Below, in pieces: positions 1 to 10,364 of a DNA stretch of 64,000 bases. The stretch is from assembly GCF_014799995.1 (NCBI RefSeq), contig NZ_JAAVGY010000040.1, forward strand, positions 62,001 through 126,000. Direction: 5' to 3'. Made by a program: the position numbers and the translations under genes. The DNA comes from Helicobacter sp. (GTDB taxonomy: Bacteria; Campylobacterota; Campylobacteria; Campylobacterales; Helicobacteraceae). Each line of letters starts with the position of its first letter. The first letter of the stretch is position 1. The notes under the pieces are model-generated. The model ran no database searches. It was not told where the DNA came from and saw nothing but the letters and a program-made list of their open reading frames with translations.

Positions 1-426
1 AAAAACAAGCGTGGGAGTAGGTTTAATATTATATTTTAAAGCCAAATCCGTGGTGCTTAAGGTTTGATTGAGGAAATCAACTTGATGTGTTTTGGTGTAA
101 CTCATATTAATATAATAAGAGGCATAATTAGCTTTTAAAAATTCTTTAATTTCGTGATTTTCTTTGATGAGATTCTTTAATCTATCGCAATACACGCAAC
201 CATTTGCCGAAAAAACTAGGAAATAAGGGAGATGTTGGCTTGTGATTTTGCTCGTTTCTAAAAATACATCAGAAACTTCCGCATAAGAGTTTCTATCTAT
301 ATTCTCCATTGCCAATAATTGCTCTTTGGTATTGTTTGTGCCACTAGAGATAATCTCTTTGCCTACCTCTCCCTCACACGCGCTAAAAACTAATGAAATG
401 CAGATGAGAAAATACAATTTTTTCAT
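1..426 (-). CDS. Thioredoxin-fold lipoprotein, 3' end cut off by the window edge
   Basis: The visible N-terminal 142 residues start with a lipoprotein signal ending in the lipobox VFSAC, so the protein is probably anchored at the periplasmic face of a membrane. A thioredoxin-like domain follows: the segment FLVFSANGCVYCDRL carries a CxxC redox pair (Cys-Val-Tyr-Cys, about residues 76-79), and KPTPTLVF supplies the cis-proline loop near the window edge. This fits a SoxW or thioredoxin-like periplasmic thiol oxidoreductase. The partner is unknown. The C-terminus lies outside the window, so length and any second domain cannot be judged. Confidence 0.8.
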   Translation of the reverse strand, partial: MKKLYFLICISLVFSACEGEVGKEIISSGTNNTKEQLLAMENIDRNSYAEVSDVFLETSKITSQHLPYFLVFSANGCVYCDRLKNLIKENHEIKEFLKANYASYYINMSYTKTHQVDFLNQTLSTTDLALKYNIKPTPTLVF

Positions 427-474
427 TTTTAATTCCTTATATTGATGTGCAATTATAGCCAAAAACGCCCATTT

Positions 475-1086
475 TTACATTCCTTGCATTAAGAGATTCC
501 ATAGATTATCCACTTCTATTTCCTCTAAAAACTCTCCTTGAAAAGCAAGCCATTGTGCAATGTGTGCTTGATTAAATGTCGCACCTTGCATACATTCCTT
601 GTGCCCGCAGACTAATCCCCTGCCCAAGATAATTTCATTTTGCAAGGGTTGTTCGCAAATCAAGCAAGTTTGTAGTGTGTTGCCCCTCCCTTCAAAGTGT
701 AACAATTTGGCGTATAGATTAAGAATCGCACGTTTGGGATTTTCCCTTTCTAGTCGCTTTGTGCCTTCTTCTAAATGTTCAAAATAGAAAGAATCTAAGC
801 TCGTAATGTCCCTTAAGTGCGCATTTAAAAGGCTTAAGTATTGTTGCCAAAAATACCTTTTTTGTGTGTGTCTCTCCCAATCAAAGTTTAAATGGATTGG
901 TTCTCTTAGTCGTCCAATCTCGCGCAAATCTTGCTCTATGGTAAAGTCAATTTTATGCCCTAAATGCACGACACTATGACGCGCACCATAGAATCTATAA
1001 AGTGTATAAAGTTGGCTTGATGTTAAGATTTTTACGAGTAAATCTTCTTCGCGCACGCGTAAGGTGTGTAGAATATAGCCTTGCAA
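475..1086 (-). CDS. recO: DNA repair protein RecO
   Basis: RecO promotes annealing and RecA loading in the RecFOR gap-repair pathway. The protein resembles the short Campylobacterota RecO: an N-terminal OB-fold part beginning MQGYILHTLRVREEDLLV and a C-terminal zinc-finger-like part with CLIC and CGHKEC. I chose a TTG start at 1086 because it has a good AAAGGCGG ribosome site just upstream and gives the N-terminus expected from family members. An in-frame ATG at 1122 has no ribosome site and would add 12 residues. The gene stands alone, 305 bp from the nnrD-thiG-mntP operon on the same strand. Confidence 0.85.
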   Translation of the reverse strand: MQGYILHTLRVREEDLLVKILTSSQLYTLYRFYGARHSVVHLGHKIDFTIEQDLREIGRLREPIHLNFDWERHTQKRYFWQQYLSLLNAHLRDITSLDSFYFEHLEEGTKRLERENPKRAILNLYAKLLHFEGRGNTLQTCLICEQPLQNEIILGRGLVCGHKECMQGATFNQAHIAQWLAFQGEFLEEIEVDNLWNLLMQGM

Positions 1087-1122
1087 AATCCGCCTTTGTA
1101 AAAATAGATGAGATTGTAGCAT

Positions 1123-1427
1123 AAAATAAGAATTTTCATTGAATTTTATTTGCCATAAAAGACATAATGCAGTGTGTATTGTGCGGATTTCGCTTCTATT
1201 GATAATTCTATGGAATTTCCCAAAATACTTTGATTTAAATAAATTTTCTAAGTGATTCTATTTTGCAATTTTTATCCAAAGTACCCAAAGAAAGCAAGAT
1301 TTAAGATTCTTTGGAAAGATTTGTCAGTATGGGATTCTAAGTTATGGATTGCCACGACTTGATAATCAAGCCCCATAATAGCATAAGATTAGATAAATTT
1401 GCTAAATGCTACGAATTGCAAGTGATT
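1123..1427. other. 305-bp gap with a repeat remnant
   Basis: No credible gene is seen on either strand. The stretch around 1325-1380 contains GGATTGCCACG, which matches the reverse complement of the GTGGCAATCCATAA end of the dispersed repeats at 13971-14010 and 50982-51020. It looks like a decayed copy of that family. The promoter of recO should also lie here, but I could not identify a convincing -10 box. Confidence 0.5.
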
Positions 1428-1997
1428 TTAAGTGTATAAAGTATGCTCTAAAAGCACTTTAAATCCGAGCAGAATCAAAATACACCCTGCACTGATTTCT
1501 AAAATACGTGTAGGGAATGTCGCGAAAGTCTTGCTCAAGATATAGGCGATGAAAACACAGATAAAGGTAACAATGCCAATCCAAGACGCACTACTAATCA
1601 AAGGGATATTTTGTGAAAATATCAGCACGCCCGCTGCGAGTGCGTCTATACTCGTTGCCACTCCAATGATGAGCAAAACCAATAATGAAAGGCTTTTTTG
1701 TGCTTGTTCCTCATCGTTGGAATTAGAATCCTTAATGATTTTTAGCCCTAAAGCTAAAAAGACGACAAAAGTAATCCAATGGTCAAATGTATCTGCAAAA
1801 TGTGAGAATCTCTCATTGGCAAGCCATAGCATAGTCCAGCCAAGAATTGGCATTAGTGTCTGAAAAAATGCAGTAACGAATGCGATTTTTAATCCGTTTT
1901 GAATGCGCCATTTTTCGTATAATCCATAGGAAAATGCGACAACACACGCATCTACTGCAAGCGTAATTCCAAGTAAGAGAATCTCTAAAGAAACCAT
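1428..1997 (-). CDS. mntP: Manganese efflux pump MntP
   Basis: MntP (YebN) exports Mn2+ across the inner membrane. The 189-residue length is typical. Hydrophobic helices fill the sequence, and the paired motifs LAVDACVVAFSYG (helix 1) and ATSIDALAAGV (central helix) supply the conserved aspartates that bind the metal. The start codon lies 3 bp past the thiG stop, so it is probably translated with thiG and nnrD. No manganese riboswitch can be placed upstream because the gene abuts thiG. Confidence 0.9.
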   Translation of the reverse strand: MVSLEILLLGITLAVDACVVAFSYGLYEKWRIQNGLKIAFVTAFFQTLMPILGWTMLWLANERFSHFADTFDHWITFVVFLALGLKIIKDSNSNDEEQAQKSLSLLVLLIIGVATSIDALAAGVLIFSQNIPLISSASWIGIVTFICVFIAYILSKTFATFPTRILEISAGCILILLGFKVLLEHTLYT

Positions 1998-2000
1998 TGA

Positions 2001-2786
2001 TTAAGAAAGATTCGCAAGTCCCTCTGTGGGAGAGCTTGCAGTCGCATAAGGTTTTTTGGGGATTCTGCCTGCAAGATAGCTTGCGCGTCCCGCACGCACC
2101 GCATCACGCATAGCTTGCGCCATAAGAATCGGATTTTTTGCCTGTGCAATGGCAGTATTCGTAAGTACGGCATCTGCTCCAAGCTCCATTGCAATCGCAG
2201 CGTCTGATGCACAGCCCACACCTGCATCTACAATCACAGGCACTTGGATTGCTTCTTTAATGAAACCGATATTGTAGCGATTCTGTATGCCAAGCCCACT
2301 ACCAATAGGTGCGGCAAGTGGCATTACTGCGCTTGCTCCGGCATTTTCTAAATGCTTTGCCATAATTGGGTCATCATTACTATAAGCCAACACGCAAAAG
2401 CCATCTTTTGCAAGAATCTCACAAGCTTTGAGTGTTTCTAGTACATCGGGATAAAGTGTTTTTTGTGTATCGCCAATAATTTCTAGCTTAATAAAATCAA
2501 TGCCAGTGGCTTCACGCGTGAGGCGAAAGAGCGCAATAGCTTCTTGTGCATTGGTGCAACCCGCAGAATTTGGCAAAAATTGAATCTTGCTTCCCTTGAA
2601 ATAATCTAGCAAGTTTTCTTCTTTGGGATTCGTGATATTGACGCGCCTAATGGCAACGGTGATGATTTCTGCTTCAGAAGCTTTTGTGGCGTCAAAAGTC
2701 GTTTGAAAGTCTTTGTATTTGCCACTACCCACAATCAGGCGGCTTTGAAAGGTTTGCTTTCCGATTCTTAAAAGATTATCATTCAT
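2001..2786 (-). CDS. thiG: Thiazole synthase ThiG
   Basis: ThiG builds the thiazole phosphate moiety of thiamine from 1-deoxy-D-xylulose 5-phosphate, dehydroglycine or iminoglycine and ThiS-thiocarboxylate. The TIM-barrel protein (261 residues) has the Schiff-base lysine in FIKLEIIGD and the phosphate-binding segments [18 protein letters not shown] and [12 protein letters not shown] prefer the ATG at 2786, which has AAGGA upstream. A longer frame back to 2834 would overlap nnrD and lacks a ribosome site. ThiS, ThiF and ThiH are not adjacent, so the rest of the pathway must be encoded elsewhere. Confidence 0.93.
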   Translation of the reverse strand: MNDNLLRIGKQTFQSRLIVGSGKYKDFQTTFDATKASEAEIITVAIRRVNITNPKEENLLDYFKGSKIQFLPNSAGCTNAQEAIALFRLTREATGIDFIKLEIIGDTQKTLYPDVLETLKACEILAKDGFCVLAYSNDDPIMAKHLENAGASAVMPLAAPIGSGLGIQNRYNIGFIKEAIQVPVIVDAGVGCASDAAIAMELGADAVLTNTAIAQAKNPILMAQAMRDAVRAGRASYLAGRIPKKPYATASSPTEGLANLS

Positions 2787-2811
2787 AAAGGATTCCTTGT
2801 TGTGTAAAATC

Positions 2812-4257
2812 TTAAATATAGCGGATTTGCTCAATTAAATCAAGGGGATTAAGCGAAAAGTCGTTGCAATTTTTCATAATCTCTTGCGCACAAAAGCTAT
2901 GTAGCAAAACACCATTAATAGCCGAATCTAGTGGGGTGTAGCCTTGCGCTAAAAGTCCGCCAATGATTCCAGCTAACACATCGCCACTACCACCTTTGGC
3001 TAAGATATTTGTGCCAAAGGGATTAATATAAACTTCTTTGCCTTTGCAGATGAGTGTATTTGCACCTTTTAGCACTAAAACGCTATGGGGATAGGCTTGG
3101 CAAAACTCTAAGGCATAAGCAATTCTGTCTTGTTGCAAATCTTGTGTGGAGAGAGTGGCGATTTTTAATGTCTTTAAAATCTGTGTAAATTCTTTGGGGT
3201 GGGGCGTGAGAATGATTTGTTTGTGATTTGAAAGAATCTCTAAAAATTCAGAATGATAGAAAATATCCGCGTCAAGCAGTAAGGGAATATTCTGCGATAA
3301 ATGCGAGAGGAAGCGCGGCAATGGATTCCCAATCCCTAATCCCATACCAAGTAAAATGGCATTTGTATTGTGCGGAATCTCTCTTGGATTCATTAGGCTA
3401 AAGGGTAGATTGGGGATTTTCTCTTCGGAAATGACGCTTACGAGCCCAGCCCCGCTTCTAAGCCCTGCAAGCGCGCTTAGAATCCCTGCTCCTGTTTTCT
3501 CTCCCGCATAGACGCATAAATGTCCAAAATCTCCCTTGTTGGTGTTTTGTACGCTTCTATGCGGTGCGATAAAATCACTTCTTTCTAATAATTTCAAAGG
3601 AGAATTGGGAGCAAAAACCTCCGCGCTCACGCCTAAATCTATCAAATGCACTTCGCCTACAAAGTCTTTTGCCAAATCGCAAAAAAGTGCGCACTTCAAT
3701 GCCCCCATACTCAAAGTAAAGTCAGCCTTGAAAGCGGTTTTTCCACCAAGCGCACCAGATTGTGAGATTCCGCTTGGAATATCGCAGGCGATTTTGATTG
3801 CGTTGAGTTTGTTTAAAGTCTGCAAAATTTTCGTGGTTTCTAAGTCTAGTTCCCCCCTAAAGCCTGCACCAAAGATTCCATCAATCACAAGATTAAATGT
3901 TTCTGTCGTCTTTAAGGATTTGAGGAATCTTAAATTGATTTTGGAATTTGACTTTAATGTCTCTAGCCGTTTGAGTTGCATTGCGCATAGGGGGCTTTTT
4001 GTGCTTTTGGGTAAAAAGATAGAGACTTCACAGATTCCGCAGAGCATTCTTGCAAGAGCCAAGCAATCCGCACCATTATCGCCACTCCCGCATACAAACA
4101 ATATTTTTAGTTTTTTTGTGGAATCCGTCAAAAAGCGACTTTTGATAAAATCGCACATTCCTCTTGCGGCATTTTCCATAAGTAATTCTGGGGGTAGATA
4201 GAAATGTTCTGTCGCATAGTGGTCTAATTCGCGTGTGTTGAAAAAGAGATTTTTCAT
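2812..4257 (-). CDS. nnrD: Bifunctional NAD(P)H-hydrate epimerase/dehydratase
   Basis: This repair enzyme converts hydrated NAD(P)H back to NAD(P)H. The N-terminal epimerase half (about residues 1-205) shows [19 protein letters not shown] and [11 protein letters not shown]. The C-terminal ADP-dependent dehydratase half, a ribokinase-like fold, shows [13 protein letters not shown] and [20 protein letters not shown], with the catalytic GGSGD aspartate. At 481 residues it has the length of the usual fusion. It leads the minus-strand operon nnrD-thiG-mntP and has its own promoter in the 91-bp gap shared with the lipoprotein gene at 4349. Confidence 0.93.
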   Translation of the reverse strand: MKNLFFNTRELDHYATEHFYLPPELLMENAARGMCDFIKSRFLTDSTKKLKILFVCGSGDNGADCLALARMLCGICEVSIFLPKSTKSPLCAMQLKRLETLKSNSKINLRFLKSLKTTETFNLVIDGIFGAGFRGELDLETTKILQTLNKLNAIKIACDIPSGISQSGALGGKTAFKADFTLSMGALKCALFCDLAKDFVGEVHLIDLGVSAEVFAPNSPLKLLERSDFIAPHRSVQNTNKGDFGHLCVYAGEKTGAGILSALAGLRSGAGLVSVISEEKIPNLPFSLMNPREIPHNTNAILLGMGLGIGNPLPRFLSHLSQNIPLLLDADIFYHSEFLEILSNHKQIILTPHPKEFTQILKTLKIATLSTQDLQQDRIAYALEFCQAYPHSVLVLKGANTLICKGKEVYINPFGTNILAKGGSGDVLAGIIGGLLAQGYTPLDSAINGVLLHSFCAQEIMKNCNDFSLNPLDLIEQIRYI

Positions 4258-4291
4258 TTTGGATTCCTTGAAAAAATGTAAAACTTTTGGA

Positions 4292-4314
4292 ATCTTAACA
4301 AAATATGCTATAAA
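4292..4314. promoter_or_regulatory. Divergent promoter pair for nnrD and the lipoprotein gene
   Basis: On the minus strand TGTTAAGAT (TAAGAT at 4297-4292) is an extended -10 box for nnrD. On the plus strand TGCTATAAA (TATAAA at 4309-4314) is an extended -10 box for the gene at 4349. Both fit the Helicobacter sigma-80 pattern of TGn plus TATAAT without a clear -35. Confidence 0.5.
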
Positions 4315-4348
4315 TTCAATGTTAAAAAATATTTTATAAAAGATTTTT

Positions 4349-4801
4349 ATGATTTTTAAGAGCGTTTTTTTAACTTTCTATCTTGTCCTTTTTGTGTCTT
4401 TTTGTCTTATAGGTTGTAAGGAAGATGAGAAGTCAAAAACAAACAAAGACAAAAACGCGACATTAGAAAATAATGCGACAAGTTTTTTAAATTCCAAGAC
4501 AAAAGAGGAAGAGATTTCGCAAGAATCTCCTTTGCAACAACAACTAAAAAAGAATCTCAAAAGTCATTTAAATGATTTGAGTAGAGAACTACAAGATAAA
4601 AATTTAAATCATTTGCAATTAGAGCAAAACACAGGAATGCAAAAGCATATAGAGCGTTTTGAGAGTTTGCACGGGCGCAAAGACATTCCCAAGAATCATT
4701 CTTCGCAAGAGAGTTTGAATCAAAAAATACAAAAAGCCTATAACTTTCAGCAAGAGAGGATTGAGGAATTGCGTCAAAAAAATGATGAAATTAGCAAATA
4801 G
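4349..4801 (+). CDS. Predicted lipoprotein with charged coiled-coil body
   Basis: I do not recognise this 150-residue protein. It begins with a hydrophobic signal ending in a lipobox-like CLIGC, so it should be lipidated at Cys23 and exported. The mature part is hydrophilic and rich in Lys, Glu, Gln and Asn, with heptad-like stretches (QQLKKNLKSHLNDLSRELQ and QERIEELRQKNDEI), which predicts long helices or a coiled coil. No enzyme motif is visible. Short charged lipoproteins of this kind occur next to pyrH in related genomes. A structural envelope role is only a guess. Confidence 0.7.
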   Translation: MIFKSVFLTFYLVLFVSFCLIGCKEDEKSKTNKDKNATLENNATSFLNSKTKEEEISQESPLQQQLKKNLKSHLNDLSRELQDKNLNHLQLEQNTGMQKHIERFESLHGRKDIPKNHSSQESLNQKIQKAYNFQQERIEELRQKNDEISK

Positions 4802-4854
4802 CACGAAATTTACTAGATTATTAAGTAAGTTTTGATTAAAATTACAAATTTTGA

Positions 4855-5592
<738 letters not shown>

Positions 5593-5609
5593 TCAAAGAA
5601 AGGAAAAAG

Positions 5610-5828
5610 ATGAGAATTGAAGAAATAGCCTCTAAAGCACTAGAGCAGGTGAATGGTGATAGATATTTATTGTCAAATATTTTATTTACGAGAATTGATG
5701 AATTAAGTCGTGGAGCAAAACCGCTTGTAAATAAAGACATTAAAACCGACAAACTTTCTGATATTGCGTTGCTTGAAGTCGCAGAGGGCAAAATCAGCTT
5801 AGATAAAATTGAGGAATCGCAAAATTAA
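5610..5828 (+). CDS. rpoZ: RNA polymerase omega subunit
   Basis: Omega supports assembly of the beta' subunit into RNA polymerase and in many bacteria forms part of the ppGpp binding site. The 72-residue protein starts MRIEEIASKALEQVNGDRY, carries LLSNILFTRIDELSRGAKP (the conserved omega helix) and ends in a short acidic tail. It has a ribosome site AAAGGAAA and lies 17 bp after pyrH. Its position directly before spoT is conserved widely and fits the link between omega and ppGpp signalling. Confidence 0.94.
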   Translation: MRIEEIASKALEQVNGDRYLLSNILFTRIDELSRGAKPLVNKDIKTDKLSDIALLEVAEGKISLDKIEESQN

Positions 5829-5880
5829 TCTTGCAATGCAATGTAGTAAAGACTTTAAGAATCAGGCAAAAAGGTAAAAT

Positions 5881-8028
5881 TTGGAATTTTTAAAACAAGT
5901 TGCAGAAATCACAAGCCCTAAAGCAGCGTTAGAATTGTTGTATTCTATGGTGGAGGAAACGCCAAATATCCAAAATGCAGTTGCCTTTGCCACACAGGCG
6001 CACGAAGACCAAAGGCGGAGAAGCGGTGAGCCTTATATTGTGCATCCTTTGCTTGTCGCGTGCATTGTAGCGTATTTTGGCGGAGATGAGGTGATGGTGA
6101 GTGCAGCACTTTTGCACGATGTCGTAGAGGATACAGAATGGACATTGGCAGACATTACGCGAGATTATGGCGAGGATATTGCTTCTCTTGTAGATGGTCT
6201 TACAAAGATTGTAGCGATTCGTGCAGAGGAATTGCCTGCCTCACATTCTAATGAAAAACTTGTTGTCGCAGCGTTGAGTTTCCGTAAAATGTTAATTACT
6301 TCAGTCAAAGATGTGCGTGTGCTTGTCGTGAAGCTTTGCGACAGACTACATAATATGCTGACACTTGGTGCTTTGCCACCCAACAAACAAAGAAGAATCT
6401 CGGAAGAAACGCTCGTTGTTTATGCGCCAATTGCTCATCGCTTGGGGATTTCTTCTTTGAAAAATGAATTAGAAGACCGCAGCTTTTATTATATTTTTCC
6501 TCAAGAATACCGCAAGATAGACGACTATTTTTTAAGCCATAAGCAAACGATTCAATTAAAGCTTAATGCCTTTATCCAAAAGGTGAGAAAGAGCCTTGTG
6601 CAAGAGGGAGTGCCAGAGGGTGATTTCAGCATCGCAAGTCGGATTAAACGACATTATTCCATTTATCTAAAAATGCAGCGTAAAGGGATTTCTATTGATG
6701 AAGTCTTGGATTTGTTGGCAATTCGTGTGATTGTAAAAACCCCTTTGGATTGTTATAAGATTTTAGGAATCCTGCATTTGAAGTTTAAGCCTATTATGTC
6801 GCGTTTTAAAGATTATATTGCCTTGCCTAAAGAAAATGGTTATCAAACGATTCATAGCACTTTGTTTGACGATTCGGCTATTTTTGAAGTACAGATTCGC
6901 ACAGAGGATATGCACAAAAGTGCAGAATATGGAATCGCAGCACATTGGAAATATAAAACCGGTGGCAATAGCGGTCCTAGCCTTGATTGGCTGAATAAAT
7001 TGCAGTTTCAAAATAATTCCATTGAGGAATTTTATGAATTAGTGAAAAATGATTTATATCGTGAAGATATTGTTGTTTTTTCGCCTGATGGAGATAATTA
7101 TTCTTTGCCTATTGGGGCGGTGGTGTTGGATTTTGCCTATGCGGTGCATACAGAAGTGGGAAATCGTGCAAAAGAAGCTTATGTGAATAATCAAAAATCC
7201 TCCTTGCTAACGACATTAAAGAGCGGAGATATTGTCAAAATCATCACCGCAAAAGATACGATTCTGCGATGTTCTTGGATTGATGCGGTTAAGACTTCAC
7301 GCGCAAAAAGCCAAATCAAAATGAATTGCGCAACGCGGATTAAGGAGATTGAACGCAAAAGCGCAATTAACATTATTGCAACTATTTTTGGCAAAAGCGC
7401 GGAAGAGATTGAGCAATTTATCCAGCAAAATGATTTAGAAGACACGATTTATCGTGCAACGACAGATGTCGGATTCTTAAAAGATGTCAAAAATCGTATC
7501 AAAAATTATTATAAGCGCAACGCAGGATTCCTAGAGCAAATCAAATTTAGAATTTTAAAGCTTAAGGAATTGCATTTTGATAATCTCATCATTGAGACAA
7601 ACCACACGATTAATCAAGCCGTGTTTGATTATTGTTGCCACCCAAAGTTTGGCGATTCTATTATTGCGTTTAAAAGTGGTTCTAAGGCTTTTGTGCATCA
7701 TAAGCTTTGTGAGCGGGCGTATTTGGAGATTCAAAAGGGTGTTAAGATGCTTTATATAGATTGGCTAGAGGACAAGTTGCACACTTATAAACTCATTATT
7801 GCGCTAGAAAATCAAAAGGGCGTGTTAGCCAATTTCCTAACTTTTCTAGCCAAGCACGACATTAATGTCTTGGGTGTGGAGCTAGGCTCGCAAAAAAGCA
7901 CTTATGCAACCCACTGTGAATTGCGTTTTGAATCCAGCATCGCGGATATTAAAGAGCTCAAAAGTTTGTTTGGTAATAATTATAAAATCATAGAAGTGCA
8001 AGCACTCAAAGATGCGTATGCAGATTAA
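5881..8028 (+). CDS. spoT: Bifunctional (p)ppGpp synthetase/hydrolase
   Basis: This enzyme makes and breaks the stringent-response alarmone. From the N-terminus it has an HD hydrolase domain (YIVHPLLV, LLHDVVEDTEW), a synthetase domain (YQTIHSTLF, EVQIRTEDMHKSAEYG), a TGS domain (about residues 395-455) and a C-terminal ACT domain (LIIALENQKGVLANFLTF). Both catalytic halves look intact. The 715-residue length suits the single Rel/Spo enzyme of Campylobacterota. The best start is a TTG at 5881 preceded by AAAAGG; the next in-frame ATG (MVEETPN) would remove 22 residues. Confidence 0.94.
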   Translation: MEFLKQVAEITSPKAALELLYSMVEETPNIQNAVAFATQAHEDQRRRSGEPYIVHPLLVACIVAYFGGDEVMVSAALLHDVVEDTEWTLADITRDYGEDIASLVDGLTKIVAIRAEELPASHSNEKLVVAALSFRKMLITSVKDVRVLVVKLCDRLHNMLTLGALPPNKQRRISEETLVVYAPIAHRLGISSLKNELEDRSFYYIFPQEYRKIDDYFLSHKQTIQLKLNAFIQKVRKSLVQEGVPEGDFSIASRIKRHYSIYLKMQRKGISIDEVLDLLAIRVIVKTPLDCYKILGILHLKFKPIMSRFKDYIALPKENGYQTIHSTLFDDSAIFEVQIRTEDMHKSAEYGIAAHWKYKTGGNSGPSLDWLNKLQFQNNSIEEFYELVKNDLYREDIVVFSPDGDNYSLPIGAVVLDFAYAVHTEVGNRAKEAYVNNQKSSLLTTLKSGDIVKIITAKDTILRCSWIDAVKTSRAKSQIKMNCATRIKEIERKSAINIIATIFGKSAEEIEQFIQQNDLEDTIYRATTDVGFLKDVKNRIKNYYKRNAGFLEQIKFRILKLKELHFDNLIIETNHTINQAVFDYCCHPKFGDSIIAFKSGSKAFVHHKLCERAYLEIQKGVKMLYIDWLEDKLHTYKLIIALENQKGVLANFLTFLAKHDINVLGVELGSQKSTYATHCELRFESSIADIKELKSLFGNNYKIIEVQALKDAYAD

Positions 8029-8043
8029 GAGATAGGAGTAGGT

Positions 8044-9258
8044 ATGAACTTAGAATCGCAAATCAATCTTGCCTTAGAAGAAATTAGACGCGGCACACAA
8101 GAGATTATCGGGTTTGAATATATCAAGGATTTAGTCGGTGCATATTTCAAAGAGGGAAAGACTTTTAGTGTCAAGGCAGGTTTTGACCCGACTGCTCCAG
8201 ATTTGCATTTGGGGCATACGGTGCTTTTGCAAAAGCTTGCAACTTTTCAAAAATATGGTGCAAAGGTTTATTTTCTCATTGGCGATTTTACAGGAATGAT
8301 TGGCGACCCAAGCGGCAAGAGTGAAACGCGAAAGCCTTTAAGCAAAGAGCAAGTGCTCGCCAATGCAAAAACTTATCAAGAACAAGTAACCAAAGTGCTA
8401 GATAGAGACAAAATGGAAATTGTCTTTAACTCTTCGTGGTTAGATAAGCTTGGCACACGCGGAATGATTGAACTAGCGGCAAAATTTTCAGTTGCTAGAA
8501 TGCTAGAACGTGATGATTTTGAAAAACGTTTCAAAAGTCAAAGCCCCATTAGTATTGTGGAGTTTTTTTATCCTTTGTTGCAAGGTTACGATTCTGTGGC
8601 ATTAAATTGCGATATTGAATTTGGCGGAACAGACCAAAAGTTTAATTTGTTAATGGGAAGACAATTACAACGTGCGTATGGGTTGGATAAAGAGCAATCT
8701 GTCGTAATGGTGCCATTACTTGAGGGACTAGATGGAGTGCATAAAATGAGCAAAAGCTTAGGAAATTATGTCGGAATCACCCAAGAACCAAAAGAAATGT
8801 TTGGACGACTTTTGAGTATTTCCGATGAGTTAATGTGGCGATATTATGAATTGCTTAGCGCAAAAAGCCTACAAGAAATAGAATCCTTAAAGCAAGGTGT
8901 GGCAAATGGTAACTTGCACCCCAAGGCAGTCAAAGAAGATTTGGCAGTAGAGATTATCACTCGTTATTATGATGAAGAGCGTGCATTGAATGCCAAAGAG
9001 GAATTTGCAAGAGTATTTGCCAAAGAAGAATTACCAAGCACGATGCCAAAGTTTGATAAGCCCGATGGAATTTGGATTGCACAGCTTTTAAGCGAATGCG
9101 AACTCTGTGCGTCAAATTCGGAAGCCTTACGATTAATCAAGCAAGGCGGCGTGAAGTTAAATAGTGAGAAGATTGAGGATTCTAAGTTAAATTTAAGTAA
9201 AGGTGAATATATTTTGCAAGTCGGCAAACGCAAATTTGCTAAAATTATCATTCAATAA
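8044..9258 (+). CDS. tyrS: Tyrosyl-tRNA synthetase
   Basis: Class I aminoacyl-tRNA synthetase that charges tRNA-Tyr. The HIGH-type motif appears as HLGHTVLL, the KMSKS loop as [10 protein letters not shown], and a C-terminal S4 RNA-binding domain spans about residues 340-404 ([14 protein letters not shown]). The 404-residue length matches the TyrZ-like bacterial form found in Helicobacter. It begins 15 bp after spoT with a GATAGGAGTAGGT ribosome site and is followed 17 bp later by fabX, so it is co-transcribed. Confidence 0.96.
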   Translation: MNLESQINLALEEIRRGTQEIIGFEYIKDLVGAYFKEGKTFSVKAGFDPTAPDLHLGHTVLLQKLATFQKYGAKVYFLIGDFTGMIGDPSGKSETRKPLSKEQVLANAKTYQEQVTKVLDRDKMEIVFNSSWLDKLGTRGMIELAAKFSVARMLERDDFEKRFKSQSPISIVEFFYPLLQGYDSVALNCDIEFGGTDQKFNLLMGRQLQRAYGLDKEQSVVMVPLLEGLDGVHKMSKSLGNYVGITQEPKEMFGRLLSISDELMWRYYELLSAKSLQEIESLKQGVANGNLHPKAVKEDLAVEIITRYYDEERALNAKEEFARVFAKEELPSTMPKFDKPDGIWIAQLLSECELCASNSEALRLIKQGGVKLNSEKIEDSKLNLSKGEYILQVGKRKFAKIIIQ

Positions 9259-9275
9259 ATTTCAAAAGGAAAAAT

Positions 9276-10364
9276 ATGCCACGCACATTAAAAGCACTTA
9301 AAATCGGAAAATACACCATTCCTTTACCTATCGTTCAAGGAGGAATGGGAGTAGGAATTAGCTGGGATAATCTCGCAGGTAGTGTGTCTAAATGCGGTGC
9401 TCTTGGCATTGTTTCGTGCGTGGGCACAGGATACTACAAAAAGAGTGCGTTTGTGCAAAAAGTGGTTAAGCATAGACCTTTTGATACATTGAATTTTTAT
9501 TCCAAAGAATCTTTGATAGAGATTTTTAAAAATGCGCGTAAAATTTGTGGCGAGAATCCTTTAGGGGCAAATATTCTCTATGCGATTAATGAGTATGGAC
9601 GTGTAGTCCGAGATGCTTGTGAAGCAGGTGCAAATATGATTATTACGGGTGCTGGATTGCCTACGAATATGCCAGAATTTACAAGCAACTTCCCCAATGT
9701 TGCCTTGATTCCTATTGTTTCTTCAGCCAAAGCCCTCAAGATTCTTTGTAAGCGATGGGAAGGACGTTATCAACGTATCCCCGATGCAGTCATTGTAGAG
9801 GGACCGCTTAGTGGTGGGCATCAAGGGTTTAGTTATGAGGATTGCTTCAAGCCCGAACATCAGTTGGAAGCCATTGTGCCTGAAGTGCTTGAAGAGAGTA
9901 AAAAATGGGGAGAGATTCCTGTGATTGCCGCAGGTGGAATTTGGGATAGAAGCGATATTGATAAAATGTTGGATTTAGGGGCAAGTGGAGTGCAAATGGG
10001 GACGCGATTTTTGGGAGCTAAAGAGTGTGATGCAAGATATTATAATGAACTAATGTTAAGAGTTAAAAAAGAAGATATTGAGCTGATAAAATCTCCTGTT
10101 GGTTATCCTGCACGTGCTGTGATTACAGGTATCATTAAAGAATTGCGTGAGGGGCGTCCCCCAAAAATAGCTTGTATAAGCAACTGCGTAGCCCCTTGTA
10201 AAAGAGGTGTAGAAGCCAAAAAAGTAGGATATTGTATTGCTGATGGTTTGGGAGATGGTTATTTGGGGGATTCCGTAAATGGATTATATTTCACAGGTTC
10301 TAATGGTTATCGGATTGAGAAAATCCAAAGTGTGCAAGAAATCTTAGATGAATTAAGCCAATGA
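9276..10364 (+). CDS. fabX: FabX-type flavin dehydrogenase/isomerase for unsaturated fatty acids
   Basis: This protein belongs to the nitronate monooxygenase-like family and matches Helicobacter FabX, which dehydrogenates and isomerises decanoyl-ACP to start unsaturated fatty-acid synthesis without FabA. An FMN-binding TIM barrel is seen in VQGGMGVGIS, AGANMIITGAG, VIAAGGIWD and ASGVQMGTRF. GPLSGGHQG carries the catalytic histidine. The cysteine cluster CISNCVAPC plus a further Cys in KKVGYC (about residues 300-325) provides the 4Fe-4S cluster that separates FabX from ordinary nitronate monooxygenases. The place between tyrS and amiA is the same as in H. pylori. Confidence 0.88.
   Translation: MPRTLKALKIGKYTIPLPIVQGGMGVGISWDNLAGSVSKCGALGIVSCVGTGYYKKSAFVQKVVKHRPFDTLNFYSKESLIEIFKNARKICGENPLGANILYAINEYGRVVRDACEAGANMIITGAGLPTNMPEFTSNFPNVALIPIVSSAKALKILCKRWEGRYQRIPDAVIVEGPLSGGHQGFSYEDCFKPEHQLEAIVPEVLEESKKWGEIPVIAAGGIWDRSDIDKMLDLGASGVQMGTRFLGAKECDARYYNELMLRVKKEDIELIKSPVGYPARAVITGIIKELREGRPPKIACISNCVAPCKRGVEAKKVGYCIADGLGDGYLGDSVNGLYFTGSNGYRIEKIQSVQEILDELSQ

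Noticed and set aside
1549..1863. A 104-codon plus-strand frame opposite mntP
   Set aside because: Antisense shadow of a membrane-protein gene with clear MntP motifs.
2787..2834. TPP riboswitch or longer ThiG start
   Set aside because: The stretch lies within the nnrD end and shows no thi-box sequence such as CTGAGA. The extended N-terminus is not typical for ThiG.
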